From Pseudomonadota bacterium (lineage in GTDB: Bacteria > Myxococcota > UBA9042 > PHBI01): DNA of 11,898 bases. The position numbers and the translations under genes are program-made. Each line of letters opens with the position of its first letter. Positions within the stretch are counted from its first letter, which is position 1. Below the pieces are notes generated by a model that saw only the letters and a list, made by a program, of their open reading frames with translations, did not search any database and had not been told where the DNA came from. The stretch covers positions 1-11,898 of the forward strand of contig SXIE01000181.1 in NCBI GenBank assembly GCA_005772945.1, read 5' to 3'. This document shows, piece by piece, positions 1 through 6,355 of the stretch.

Positions 1-262
1 CCGGCACCGAGAACTTGAGGTCACGCGGCATGAGGGTCTCGGTGGCGCCGCGCAGGAGCGCCGCCAGGAGGGGTCCGCCGTGGTTCTTCAGGAAGTCGAG
101 ATCGACATTGAGATCCTGGCTGCCGGCCGGCTGGATCTTGTTCTTCTCGATGTAGTCGGCAAACGCCTTGCGCAGGGCATCGCCGAGGCCGAAGCGGGCT
201 GCGAGCCCCGCGGCCGGGGTGGGCGTGGGCGTGGTAGGGGGGACCGTCGTGTCGTCGCTCAT
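1..262 (-). CDS. Hypothetical protein, N-terminal fragment (runs off left edge)
   Basis: An open frame reads leftward from an ATG at 262-260 and stays open to the window edge, giving 87 residues. It is preceded by a good ribosome binding site (GGAGG on the minus strand, 5 bases before the ATG). The first ~18 residues are a Pro/Thr-rich, probably disordered leader (MSDDTTVPPTTPTPTP). After this comes an ordered-looking stretch with an amphipathic helix (residues ~24-40, ALRKAFADYIEKNK) and a hydrophobic stretch (HGGPLLAALLRGATETLMP, ~62-80). There is no signal peptide or obvious membrane segment in the visible part. I do not recognise the family. The gene is transcribed divergently from the sensor kinase at 514 and may share a control region with it. 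The frame and start are well supported; the function is unknown. Confidence 0.72.
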   Translation of the reverse strand, partial: MSDDTTVPPTTPTPTPAAGLAARFGLGDALRKAFADYIEKNKIQPAGSQDLNVDLDFLKNHGGPLLAALLRGATETLMPRDLKFSVP

Positions 263-267
263 GGCTT

Positions 268-272
268 CCTCC
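268..272 (-). promoter_or_regulatory. Ribosome binding site of the leftward gene
   Basis: The minus strand reads GGAGGAAGCC directly before the ATG at 262, giving a canonical GGAGG with 5-base spacing. It fixes the start of the leftward partial gene and supports its being real, rather than the overlapping longer frames on either strand. Confidence 0.65.
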
Positions 273-380
273 GAGGCGGCGTTCTAGCACGTCGCGCCGA
301 GACGGACCACCCGCGCGCCGCCGACGGCGCCGAGGGTACCGCGGGCGGGCGGCTCGATGTCCCCGGGCGCGGTTGCCGGA

Positions 381-398
381 GACAAAAAGGGGGACAAA
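381..398. repeat. GACAAA direct repeat, candidate operator
   Basis: GACAAA occurs at 381-386 and again at 393-398. The 12-base period is close to one helical turn, and the repeats sit in a small AT-richer island within the divergent gap. This arrangement could bind a dimeric regulator, but two hexamers are weak evidence on their own. Confidence 0.25.
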
Positions 399-513
399 TG
401 GACTCCGACTGGACCTTGGGCGCCACGGGTGAGAGGATTCGCACACTCGCGGGCGCAGGCCGGCGAATCACTCATGATTTCGCAACATTCCGTCAACCTC
501 TGGAACCGTCACC

Positions 514-2025
514 ATGACGTTTGCCGCCCTGTATCCGCACGACGACGCGCCTCACCTGACGCGGGCCCTCGCGGCGAGCGGCGTCGGACTCTGGTCCTGG
601 GACATCGCACGCGATGTCGTGGTGTGGGACGAACAAATGGAGCGCATCGTCGGCGCGCGTCCGACCAAGGCATCCGAGTACGCCGCGCTCGTCGCCCCCG
701 ACGACCGCGAGCGCGTGTGGACGTCGGTCCAAAGAGCAGTCGCGAGCGGCGTCTATGCGGATCAAGAATACCGCTTCGTGCGGCCCAGCGGCGAGGTTCG
801 CTGGGTCATGTGCAAGGGGCAGGTCGAGTGCGGTCCGGACGGACGACCCGCGCGTGTCCTGGGCGCCACGGTCGACATCACCGAGCGACGCGCGCACCAC
901 GAGCAGCTCCTCACGCTGCATCGACTCGAGAGCGTTGGGCTCTTGGCAGGCGGCATCGCGCACGACTTCAATAACATGCTGGCGGTCATCCTCGGGTGCG
1001 CGAACCTCGCCGAGGCGAAGCTGCCGGAAGCCGGCGGACCCGCGTTCCAGGCGGTTCGCGGAGATCTCGCGGAGCTGCGCGAAGCGGCGGTGCGGGCGGC
1101 GTCATTGACGAGTCAACTCCTCGCCTTCGCCGGCAAGCAGGCGCACGAACCGCGCGCGTTCGACGTCAACGCTAGCGTCGCAAAGGCGCGGCAGGCGCTC
1201 GGGGCCCTCTTGCCGCCCGAGGTCGAGGTCGTCCTGGATCTGCGCGCGACGCGCCACGTTCATGCCGATCCGCGCCTCATCGAACGCGTGTTCACGAACC
1301 TGCTCATCCAGGCGCGCGACAGCATGCCGGGCGGCGGGCGCGTCGTTGTCGCCACGCGCGACCTCGCGCCGGGAGGGCCGCACGGGGTTCGCGTCGACGT
1401 CTCGGACACCGGCCCCGGCATCCCGACCGAGCACCTGGCGCGCATCTTCGAACCCTTCTTCGCGCCCCATGCGACGGGTCCGGGCGGCGGGCTCGGACTT
1501 GCCACCTGCTTTGGGATCGTCGAACAGAGCGGGGGCACGCTCACGGTCACGAGCGTTCCCGGGCGCGGCACGACGTTCCACGTGGATCTCGAGGCCTGCG
1601 CGCCGCGGAGTGTGACCGCGACCGCGCCGATGCCTCCCCTCGCGGCACCGCGCAGAGGCTCGGGGCCGACCTCGGTCCTCGTGGTCGAGGACGAGGCGAT
1701 CGTCAGGAAGATGAGCGTGCGTTCGCTCGAGCTCCATGGCTTCCAGGTGCATGCGGCGGCGTCGGGCGCCGAGGCGCTGGCGATCCTGCGGACGACGCCG
1801 ATCGACCTGGTCGTCAGCGACATCATGATGCCGCAGATGACGGGGCGACAGCTCGCCGAGCGCATCCGCGAGACCTGGGCCACGATTCCGATCCTGCTCA
1901 TGACGGGCTATTCGGAGGAGCCGGTGGGCGGGTTCGAGCTCCTGCCCAAGCCATTCACGCCCGCCGCGCTGGCGGAGCGCGTCCAAAGCCTGCTCGCCAT
2001 GGACACGCGCAGCGCTGCCGGCTAG
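514..2025 (+). CDS. Soluble hybrid sensor histidine kinase: PAS - HisKA - HATPase - receiver
   Basis: This 503-residue hybrid two-component kinase has no membrane segment, so it should sense a cytoplasmic signal. A PAS domain covers residues ~15-125 (GLWSWDIARDVVVWDEQM, then the usual PAS C-cap GATVDITERR). The dimerisation/phosphotransfer motif is GGIAHDFNN with phospho-acceptor His150. The ATPase domain spans ~215-360, with G1 box DTGPGI (298-303), F box FEPFF (312-316) and glycine-rich G2 GPGGGLGLA. The C-terminal receiver (~386-495) has the acidic pocket Asp393, acceptor Asp435 (SDIMMP), Thr464 and Lys479 (PKPF). One oddity is the N box, which reads TNLLIQARDSM: the usual Mg-binding Asn of NLxxNARDAM is Gln266. 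The ATG at 514 has only a weak ribosome site but is the only reasonable start. The next gene follows 10 bases later and may be co-transcribed. The target of the phosphorelay is not visible. Confidence 0.93.
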   Translation: MTFAALYPHDDAPHLTRALAASGVGLWSWDIARDVVVWDEQMERIVGARPTKASEYAALVAPDDRERVWTSVQRAVASGVYADQEYRFVRPSGEVRWVMCKGQVECGPDGRPARVLGATVDITERRAHHEQLLTLHRLESVGLLAGGIAHDFNNMLAVILGCANLAEAKLPEAGGPAFQAVRGDLAELREAAVRAASLTSQLLAFAGKQAHEPRAFDVNASVAKARQALGALLPPEVEVVLDLRATRHVHADPRLIERVFTNLLIQARDSMPGGGRVVVATRDLAPGGPHGVRVDVSDTGPGIPTEHLARIFEPFFAPHATGPGGGLGLATCFGIVEQSGGTLTVTSVPGRGTTFHVDLEACAPRSVTATAPMPPLAAPRRGSGPTSVLVVEDEAIVRKMSVRSLELHGFQVHAAASGAEALAILRTTPIDLVVSDIMMPQMTGRQLAERIRETWATIPILLMTGYSEEPVGGFELLPKPFTPAALAERVQSLLAMDTRSAAG

Positions 2026-2035
2026 ACTTCGAGGC

Positions 2036-3412
2036 ATGGCGGCCTCTTCGCTCGAGCCCGCGCCTCGGCCATCACCCGGAGTGCGCGACCGTAGCAGCGG
2101 GCACACCCCTGACGCGGGTTGCGCTTCCGGTGTCGTTCAGCGCGAGGCGAGCGCCGGCGGGGTCGGATTCGCCGCGCAGGAAGCGGCGCTCGCGCCGGCC
2201 GGGGAAGCGCCTCCGCGTCAGCGAAACGCGCCGTCCGCGGCGCGGCTCGAGGCGATCCAGCGATCGTTTGCAGAGGAGGGCCAGGCGCCCGTGCAGCGCA
2301 AGGAGCGCACGCACGTAAAGACCGACTTCGAATCGCTCGAGGTCGGCAAGGAGTGGTACAAGGACATCGGCAACTGGCCGTTCGTGGCGACCCCCTGGTT
2401 CAAGGGAAGCGTGGGCGGCAAGGTGAGCGTGAGGCCGGGCGCGAAGGTCGCGTTCGGCGAGGGCGACGCCTCCGGATGCAAGATCAGCTGTGGGGGTAGC
2501 CTCGCGGGCAGCCTGACGGCCGAGCTCGGGCTCGTGGGCGTCATCACCGCGGGCGCCACCGGCGGTCTCCAGACGAGCCTCACCGCGCAGTATGAACGCA
2601 AGGGCACGGACACCTTCATCGGGCTCGAGTTCGCCCCGAAGTTGACCACCGATCTCTTCGTGCAGCTCGGGCCGAGCGGCCTGGTCCGATTCTCGTACCC
2701 GCTCGTCGACCTCCCGCTCTTCAAGGCCAAGACCGGCTGGAAGAACGGCCAGCTCCAACCCTTCAAGGTCGAGGCGAGCGACGAGATCAAGGCGCTCTGG
2801 GAGTTCCTCCAGGACATCGTGCGCGATGGGCCCATCGACGCGCTGCGCGCGCGGATCGAGGCGGCCGGGGCGCAGATCACGCGCTTTGTCGACGACATGG
2901 GGGCCATCGCGGCCGAGCTCGGGCTGGTCGTGGGCTGCATCGCGAAGATGCCGTTGGACATCATCGGCGGGATGATCGGCAAGGCCATCGACCCGGCCAC
3001 GTACCTCGTGAACCCGAACTATGCGAGCCTCTGGCAGCAGCAGGGCGGCAGCGAGGGACCGGCGCCGGCGAAGGTCCAGGGAGCGATCCAGGACATCGTG
3101 CGCCTCGCGGGCGTGCGCATTCGAAAGAAGAGCCAAGAGCCGCACAAGGGCGGCGCGAACGCGCTGCTCACGTACTACCTGACGACACCGATCGGCGAGC
3201 TGACCGGCGGAGGGGCCAGCGGACCCGCGCGGATCCTGGCCGAGGCCGTGCAGTTCATGGGCAAGCACGACCCGAATTCGCGCGGTCTGCTCCTCTTCTT
3301 CCCCGACGGACAGGCCATCGTGGCGTATCAGATCGGCGATCTTTCGGACGCCCTCGGGGACTCGGTCCTCGCGTTTGATTCGACCATCACCCTCAGCTGC
3401 GCGCCCGAATAG
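2036..3412 (+). CDS. Protein of unknown function with DUF4157/eCIS-associated-type N-terminal tag
   Basis: This is a 458-residue protein of no named family that I recognise. Residues 1-~95 are low-complexity and Ala/Pro/Gly/Arg-rich, with repeated short tags: VVQRE (33-37), FAAQEAALAP (45-54), AIQRSF (73-78) and PVQRKE (85-90). Such VQR and IQRSF motifs are typical of disordered N-termini of DUF4157-containing and eCIS-linked proteins in myxobacteria and actinobacteria. The metallopeptidase HExxH motif of DUF4157 itself is absent. Residues ~100-240 look beta-rich, with a glycine-rich stretch and a close cysteine pair (Cys148, Cys152). Residues ~250-320 are helical, with a hydrophobic part (~286-318). 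The C-terminal third (~345-458) looks like an independent mixed domain. The ATG at 2036 has GAGG only one base upstream; GTG 2081 is an alternative start within the disordered tag. It lies 10 bases after the kinase. A cargo or effector role is inference from the tag only. Confidence 0.8.
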   Translation: MAASSLEPAPRPSPGVRDRSSGHTPDAGCASGVVQREASAGGVGFAAQEAALAPAGEAPPRQRNAPSAARLEAIQRSFAEEGQAPVQRKERTHVKTDFESLEVGKEWYKDIGNWPFVATPWFKGSVGGKVSVRPGAKVAFGEGDASGCKISCGGSLAGSLTAELGLVGVITAGATGGLQTSLTAQYERKGTDTFIGLEFAPKLTTDLFVQLGPSGLVRFSYPLVDLPLFKAKTGWKNGQLQPFKVEASDEIKALWEFLQDIVRDGPIDALRARIEAAGAQITRFVDDMGAIAAELGLVVGCIAKMPLDIIGGMIGKAIDPATYLVNPNYASLWQQQGGSEGPAPAKVQGAIQDIVRLAGVRIRKKSQEPHKGGANALLTYYLTTPIGELTGGGASGPARILAEAVQFMGKHDPNSRGLLLFFPDGQAIVAYQIGDLSDALGDSVLAFDSTITLSCAPE

Positions 3413-3483
3413 CGGCGGATTCCGGGGTGCGCGTCGTCGCAGTGCGCACGCGATACTCGCTCGCGAAGCGAAATTCTTGTGCA

Positions 3484-3495
3484 TCGCGATCGCGA
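3484..3495. repeat. 12-base perfect palindrome TCGCGATCGCGA, candidate operator
   Basis: TCGCGATCGCGA equals its own reverse complement and lies 28 bases upstream of the ATG of the HTH-containing gene, inside the presumed promoter gap. That is a natural place for an autoregulatory site of the HTH-EIIA protein. In very GC-rich DNA, CG-rich palindromes of this length do arise by chance, so support is modest. Confidence 0.3.
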
Positions 3496-3514
3496 GGTCC
3501 AACGTCGCGGCGCT

Positions 3515-3519
3515 GGAGG
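3515..3519 (+). promoter_or_regulatory. Ribosome binding site deciding the start of the HTH-EIIA gene
   Basis: A GGAGG lies 4 bases before ATG 3524. The upstream in-frame GTG at 3479 has no such site and would add 15 residues of Arg/Gly-rich sequence ahead of the HTH domain. The start at 3524 places the HTH right at the N-terminus, as in excisionase-type domains. Confidence 0.6.
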
Positions 3520-3523
3520 GCGC

Positions 3524-4306
3524 ATGCGTCTCGGGGTTCGAGAGGTCGCTCATCTCTTCGAGGTCACGGAGCGAACGGTCTACCGCTGGGTGCGCGAGGA
3601 GGCGCTGCCGGCGCACGAGGTCGAGGGGCAGAGCCGCTTTCACCGCGCCGAGGTGCTCGAGTGGGCCACGGCGCGAGACATCACGCCCTCGCCCGAGATC
3701 TTCGATGCGGAGGCGACCTCGCCCGAAACGTCGATCGCCGCGGCGCTGCGGCGCGGGGGGATCCACCGCCTTGCGCCGAACGACCACGAGGAGGCGCTGG
3801 GCGGCCTGGTCGCACATCTGCCGATCTCGGACGTCGATCGCACGGCCGTGCATGAGGTGCTCGGCGCGCGCGCGGGCCTCGGCAAGACGGGGGCCGGCGA
3901 CGGCATCGCCATCCCGCACGTGCGCCACCCGATCGTGCTCGACGTGGCCGACGCGATCGTGACGCTGTGCTTCCTCGAGCACGCGCTTGTCTTCCCGTCC
4001 GAGCCCGCCCCGGTTCGCACCGTGTTCGTGCTCGTGACCCCGTCGGTTCACGCGCACCTCACGATGCTGTCGCGCCTGGCGTTCGCGGTGCGTGAGCCGC
4101 ACGTGCGCGCCGTGCTCGAACGGCGAGGCACGGATGCCGAGGTCCTGGCGGCGCTCGAGTTGGTCGAGCAGCAATCGGTCGGACGCGCGGCGCCCGCCGA
4201 GGCGGCGGAACGTGCCGAGGCCGCCGCGAGCGAGCAGTTCCGGGAAAGACCCGCCAACGGGGTGGACTTGCGAGAGCCCGAGCCGAGGAGTAGACCCGCG
4301 CCGTGA
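3524..4306 (+). CDS. HTH (excisionase/MerR-type) - PTS EIIA fusion regulator
   Basis: This 260-residue protein combines two modules. Residues 1-~48 form an excisionase-type helix-turn-helix (GVREVAHLFEVTERTVYRWV, then SRFHRAEVLEW). Residues ~68-215 match the PTS fructose/nitrogen-type EIIA fold, with the active-site motif TGAGDGIAIPH. His132 is the expected phosphorylation site, and a second conserved histidine region is HAHLTMLSRLA (~176-186). EIIA domains accept phosphate from HPr or NPr and often act as regulators. Fusion to a DNA-binding HTH, with no EIIB or EIIC nearby, points to regulation rather than sugar transport. The last ~45 residues are an Ala/Glu/Arg-rich tail, probably a charged helix or disordered. 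It ends 4 bases before the first hyfB gene, so it is surely the first gene of that operon. Family assignment is firm; the link to control of the Hyf-like complex is inference. Confidence 0.88.
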   Translation: MRLGVREVAHLFEVTERTVYRWVREEALPAHEVEGQSRFHRAEVLEWATARDITPSPEIFDAEATSPETSIAAALRRGGIHRLAPNDHEEALGGLVAHLPISDVDRTAVHEVLGARAGLGKTGAGDGIAIPHVRHPIVLDVADAIVTLCFLEHALVFPSEPAPVRTVFVLVTPSVHAHLTMLSRLAFAVREPHVRAVLERRGTDAEVLAALELVEQQSVGRAAPAEAAERAEAAASEQFRERPANGVDLREPEPRSRPAP

Positions 4307-4310
4307 TCGA

Positions 4311-6355
4311 ATGGGAACCGAGGTGTTGACGGGCATCGTCCTTATCGCCCTCGGGGGTGTCGCGGTGAGCGGTGTCCCAGGTCTCTTCCTGGCCCGCCGG
4401 TCCAAGCTCGGTGAGTGCATCGCGACGACGGTCGCGCTCGCAGGCTGCCTCGCGGCGTTCGTCTCGGCGCTCCTGGTCCTCGCCGGCGAGCCCGCGGCCC
4501 CGTTGGCCGTCGCGTGGGCCCTGCCGCTCGGCCGCTTTGCGCTTGCCATCGACCCCCTGAGCGCCGCCTTCCTCGCGCTCATCGCGCTCGTCGGCGGCGT
4601 CGCGACCCTCTATGGCGTTCGCTACTGGCCCACCGCCGAGCACCCACACAGCGCCCGCCGCGTGCGCGCGTTTCTCGGCCTCTGCATCGCCTCGCTCGGC
4701 TTCGTCGTCACCGCGAGCGACACCGTCTTCTTTCTCATCGCGTGGGAGCTGATGGCACTCGCCTGTTTCTTTCTCGTCACGACCGAGGACGAGAGCGCGC
4801 CCGTGCGCGCCGCCGGCTGGCTCTACCTCGTCGCTACTCACTTGGCGACGCTCGTCCTCATCGCGTTTTTCGCCGTGATGGCGGGCGCAAACGGCAGCAC
4901 CGACATCGCCGCCATCCCGACCACCGTCGCACCCGCGACCCGCGGGCTCCTGTTTGTGCTCGGCCTCTTCGCCTTCGGCCTCAAAGCCGGGCTCATGCCG
5001 CTGCACGTCTGGCTCCCGTCGGCGCACGCGAACGCCCCGAGCCACGTGTCGGCCCTCATGTCGGGCGTCATGCTCAAGATGGGGATCTACGGGCTCGTGC
5101 GCTTCCTCGGCCTCATCCCGAATCCGCCCTCCCTCTGGGGCGGGGTCCTGCTCGCGCTCGGCGTCGTGTCGGCCGTCGCGGGCGTGCTCTTCGCCCTCGG
5201 ACAGCACGACCTCAAGCGCCTCCTCGCCTATCACAGCATCGAGAACATCGGCATAATCGTGATGGGCCTCGGCATCGCGATGCTCGGACGCGCGCACGGG
5301 GATCCGACCCTCATCGCGCTCGGGCTCGGCGCCGCCATCCTCCACACGTGGAACCACGGGCTCTTCAAGGCCCTCCTCTTCTTGGGCGCGGGCGCCGTCA
5401 TCCACGCCACAGGCACTCGCGCGCTCGATCGCTTGGGCGGCCTCGCGCGCACCATGCCCTGGACGACCGCCTTGTTCCTCGTCGGCGCCCTCGCCATCTG
5501 CGGCCTGCCGCCGCTCAACGGCTTCGTCAGCGAGCTCCTCGTCTACCTCGGCCTCGCCGCCGGCGTTACCGCCGAAGGTAGCACCATGTCGGCGCCAGCG
5601 GCCGCCCTCGCGATGCCGGCCCTCGCTCTCGTCGGCGCCCTCGCGGTCGCCTGTTTCGTCAAGGTCGTGGGCACGGGCTTTCTGGGAGAAGCGCGCACGC
5701 CCGAGGCCGCGCACGCCCACGAGGCCGCCCCGAGCATGCGCGCCGCGATGGTGACGCTGGCCATCGTCTGCCTCTTCATCGGCGCCCTACCGGTGGTTCT
5801 TGCGCCCGCCCTCGATCGCGTCATCGCGCTCTGGCCGTCGCCGATCCCAACCCCGCGGCTCGCCGACGTCGCGCCGCTCGGCACCGTCAGCGCCATCGCC
5901 ATCGCCTTACTCGCGACGCTCGCGCTCGGCACCTGGCTCCTCCGGCGGCGCGTGGCGCAGGTCCCGCTTGGCACCGTGCCGACCTGGGACTGCGGCTACG
6001 CCCGGCGGCCACAATGCAGTACACGGGCTCGTCGTTTGCCGCATCCCTGGTCGGCGTCTTTGGTTGGATCCTGCGTCCGAGCACGCACCGCCCGCAGCTG
6101 ACCTCGCCCGCCCTCGGTCCCAGCGGCGTGCGCTCGGCCTTCGCGTCGCACGTCGCCGAGCCGGTCCTCGAGGGCTTCGTCCTCCCGGCGCTCGGCCGCG
6201 GCGAACGCGCCCTTCGCCGACTGCACGTCATCCAACAGGGGCGCCTCCAGACCTACGTCCTCTACCTCCTCCTCGCCCTCCTCGTCCTCTTCCTGTGGCT
6301 GCTTCCCATCGGCTCGATGATCGCGGACCTCGGCGCCGAAGGAGCGTTCCCGTGA
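4311..6355 (+). CDS. hyfB: HyfB-like antiporter/complex I NuoL-family subunit, copy 1 (frameshifted near 6003)
   Basis: This is a multi-pass membrane subunit of the NuoL/Mrp antiporter family, HyfB branch, expected to move protons or Na+ in the membrane arm. Conserved channel residues are present: Glu146 (IAWELMAL), Lys225 (FGLKAGLMPLHVWLP), Lys256, Lys302 (DLKRLLAYHSIENIG) and Lys353 (HGLFKALLFLGAG). The original frame runs to a stop at 6101, but after GTVPTWDCGYA (codon 564, 6000-6002) its translation becomes Arg/Pro-rich nonsense. The family motif continues as MQYTGSSFA in another frame from 6014 to the stop at 6353-6355, including the final membrane helix (LQTYVLYLLLALLVLFLWLL). One extra base restores a product of about 680 residues, matching the 675-residue paralogue that follows. 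ATG 4311 is chosen because the hydrophobic N-terminus begins there; its ribosome site is poor, with GAGGAG 20 bases upstream, so coupling to the preceding gene is likely. The lesion may be an error in a C/G run, a real inactivating mutation, or less likely programmed frameshifting. Confidence 0.88.
6000..6014 (+). other. Apparent one-base frameshift site in hyfB copy 1
   Basis: The sequence from GCC (6000-6002) to ATG (6014) carries one base too few to keep frame between TWDCGYA and MQYTGSSFA. The paralogue has GYAAPTARMQYTASSF here; adding one C to the CCC run at 6001-6003 would give GYAPAATMQYT. No classical slippery heptamer is visible, which argues against programmed slippage. Confidence 0.8.
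6339..6344 (+). promoter_or_regulatory. Ribosome binding site deciding the GTG start of hyfB copy 2
   Basis: AAGGAG lies 7 bases upstream of GTG 6352. This settles the start of the second HyfB at GTG 6352 rather than at any start further upstream, where the open frame overlaps the tail of copy 1. The start also gives a GTGA overlap with the stop codon of copy 1 in its restored frame, which itself supports that restored frame. Confidence 0.72.

Larger units (their letters stand above)
263..513. promoter_or_regulatory. Divergent intergenic region between the leftward gene and the sensor kinase
   Basis: These 251 bases lie between two divergently transcribed genes, so they must hold at least the leftward promoter and probably the kinase promoter. 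Two AT-richer islands stand out from the GC-rich background: around 381-400 (direct GACAAA repeats) and around 472-500. No convincing -35/-10 pair, sigma-54 site or terminator could be picked out by eye. The ribosome binding site for the kinase at 514 is weak (only a GGA near 502). Long frames crossing the region lack ribosome sites and have skewed Arg/Gly/Pro-rich translations, so I treat it as non-coding. Confidence 0.4.
3413..3523 (+). promoter_or_regulatory. Gap before the HTH-EIIA/hyf operon; probable operon promoter region
   Basis: This 111-base gap is the only sizeable non-coding stretch upstream of the packed operon starting at 3524, so the operon promoter is expected here. It contains a possible hairpin with GTGCGC (3427-3432) pairing to GCGCAC (3444-3449), and a shorter one with TCGCT (3457-3461) pairing to AGCGA (3467-3471) followed by AATTCTT, which could be a weak terminator of the upstream gene. 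A perfect 12-base palindrome lies at 3484-3495. No clear -35/-10 or sigma-54 motif is visible. Confidence 0.4.

Noticed and set aside
3427..3480. Intrinsic terminator after the tagged unknown gene.
   Set aside because: Two small GC hairpins can be drawn, but neither is followed by a proper T tract and the shorter stem has only five pairs, so I did not list it as a terminator.
2072..4582. An 836-residue open frame on the minus strand spanning two plus-strand genes and the start of hyfB.
   Set aside because: It is an antisense artefact of GC-biased codons: composition is Arg/Glu/His/Leu-rich, it has no family motif, and it crosses the clear HTH-EIIA gene and other recognised genes.
5800..6351. 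Upstream extension of the second hyfB frame back to 5800.
   Set aside because: The extension overlaps the tail of the first copy and is Arg/Pro-rich. The strong AAGGAG site before GTG 6352, and the point where hydrophobic sequence begins, put the true start at 6352.
6014..6355. A separate 113-residue gene starting at ATG 6014.
   Set aside because: There is no ribosome binding site before it, and its sequence is exactly the missing tail of the HyfB family (MQYTxSSF to last helix), so it is the frameshifted end of the preceding gene.
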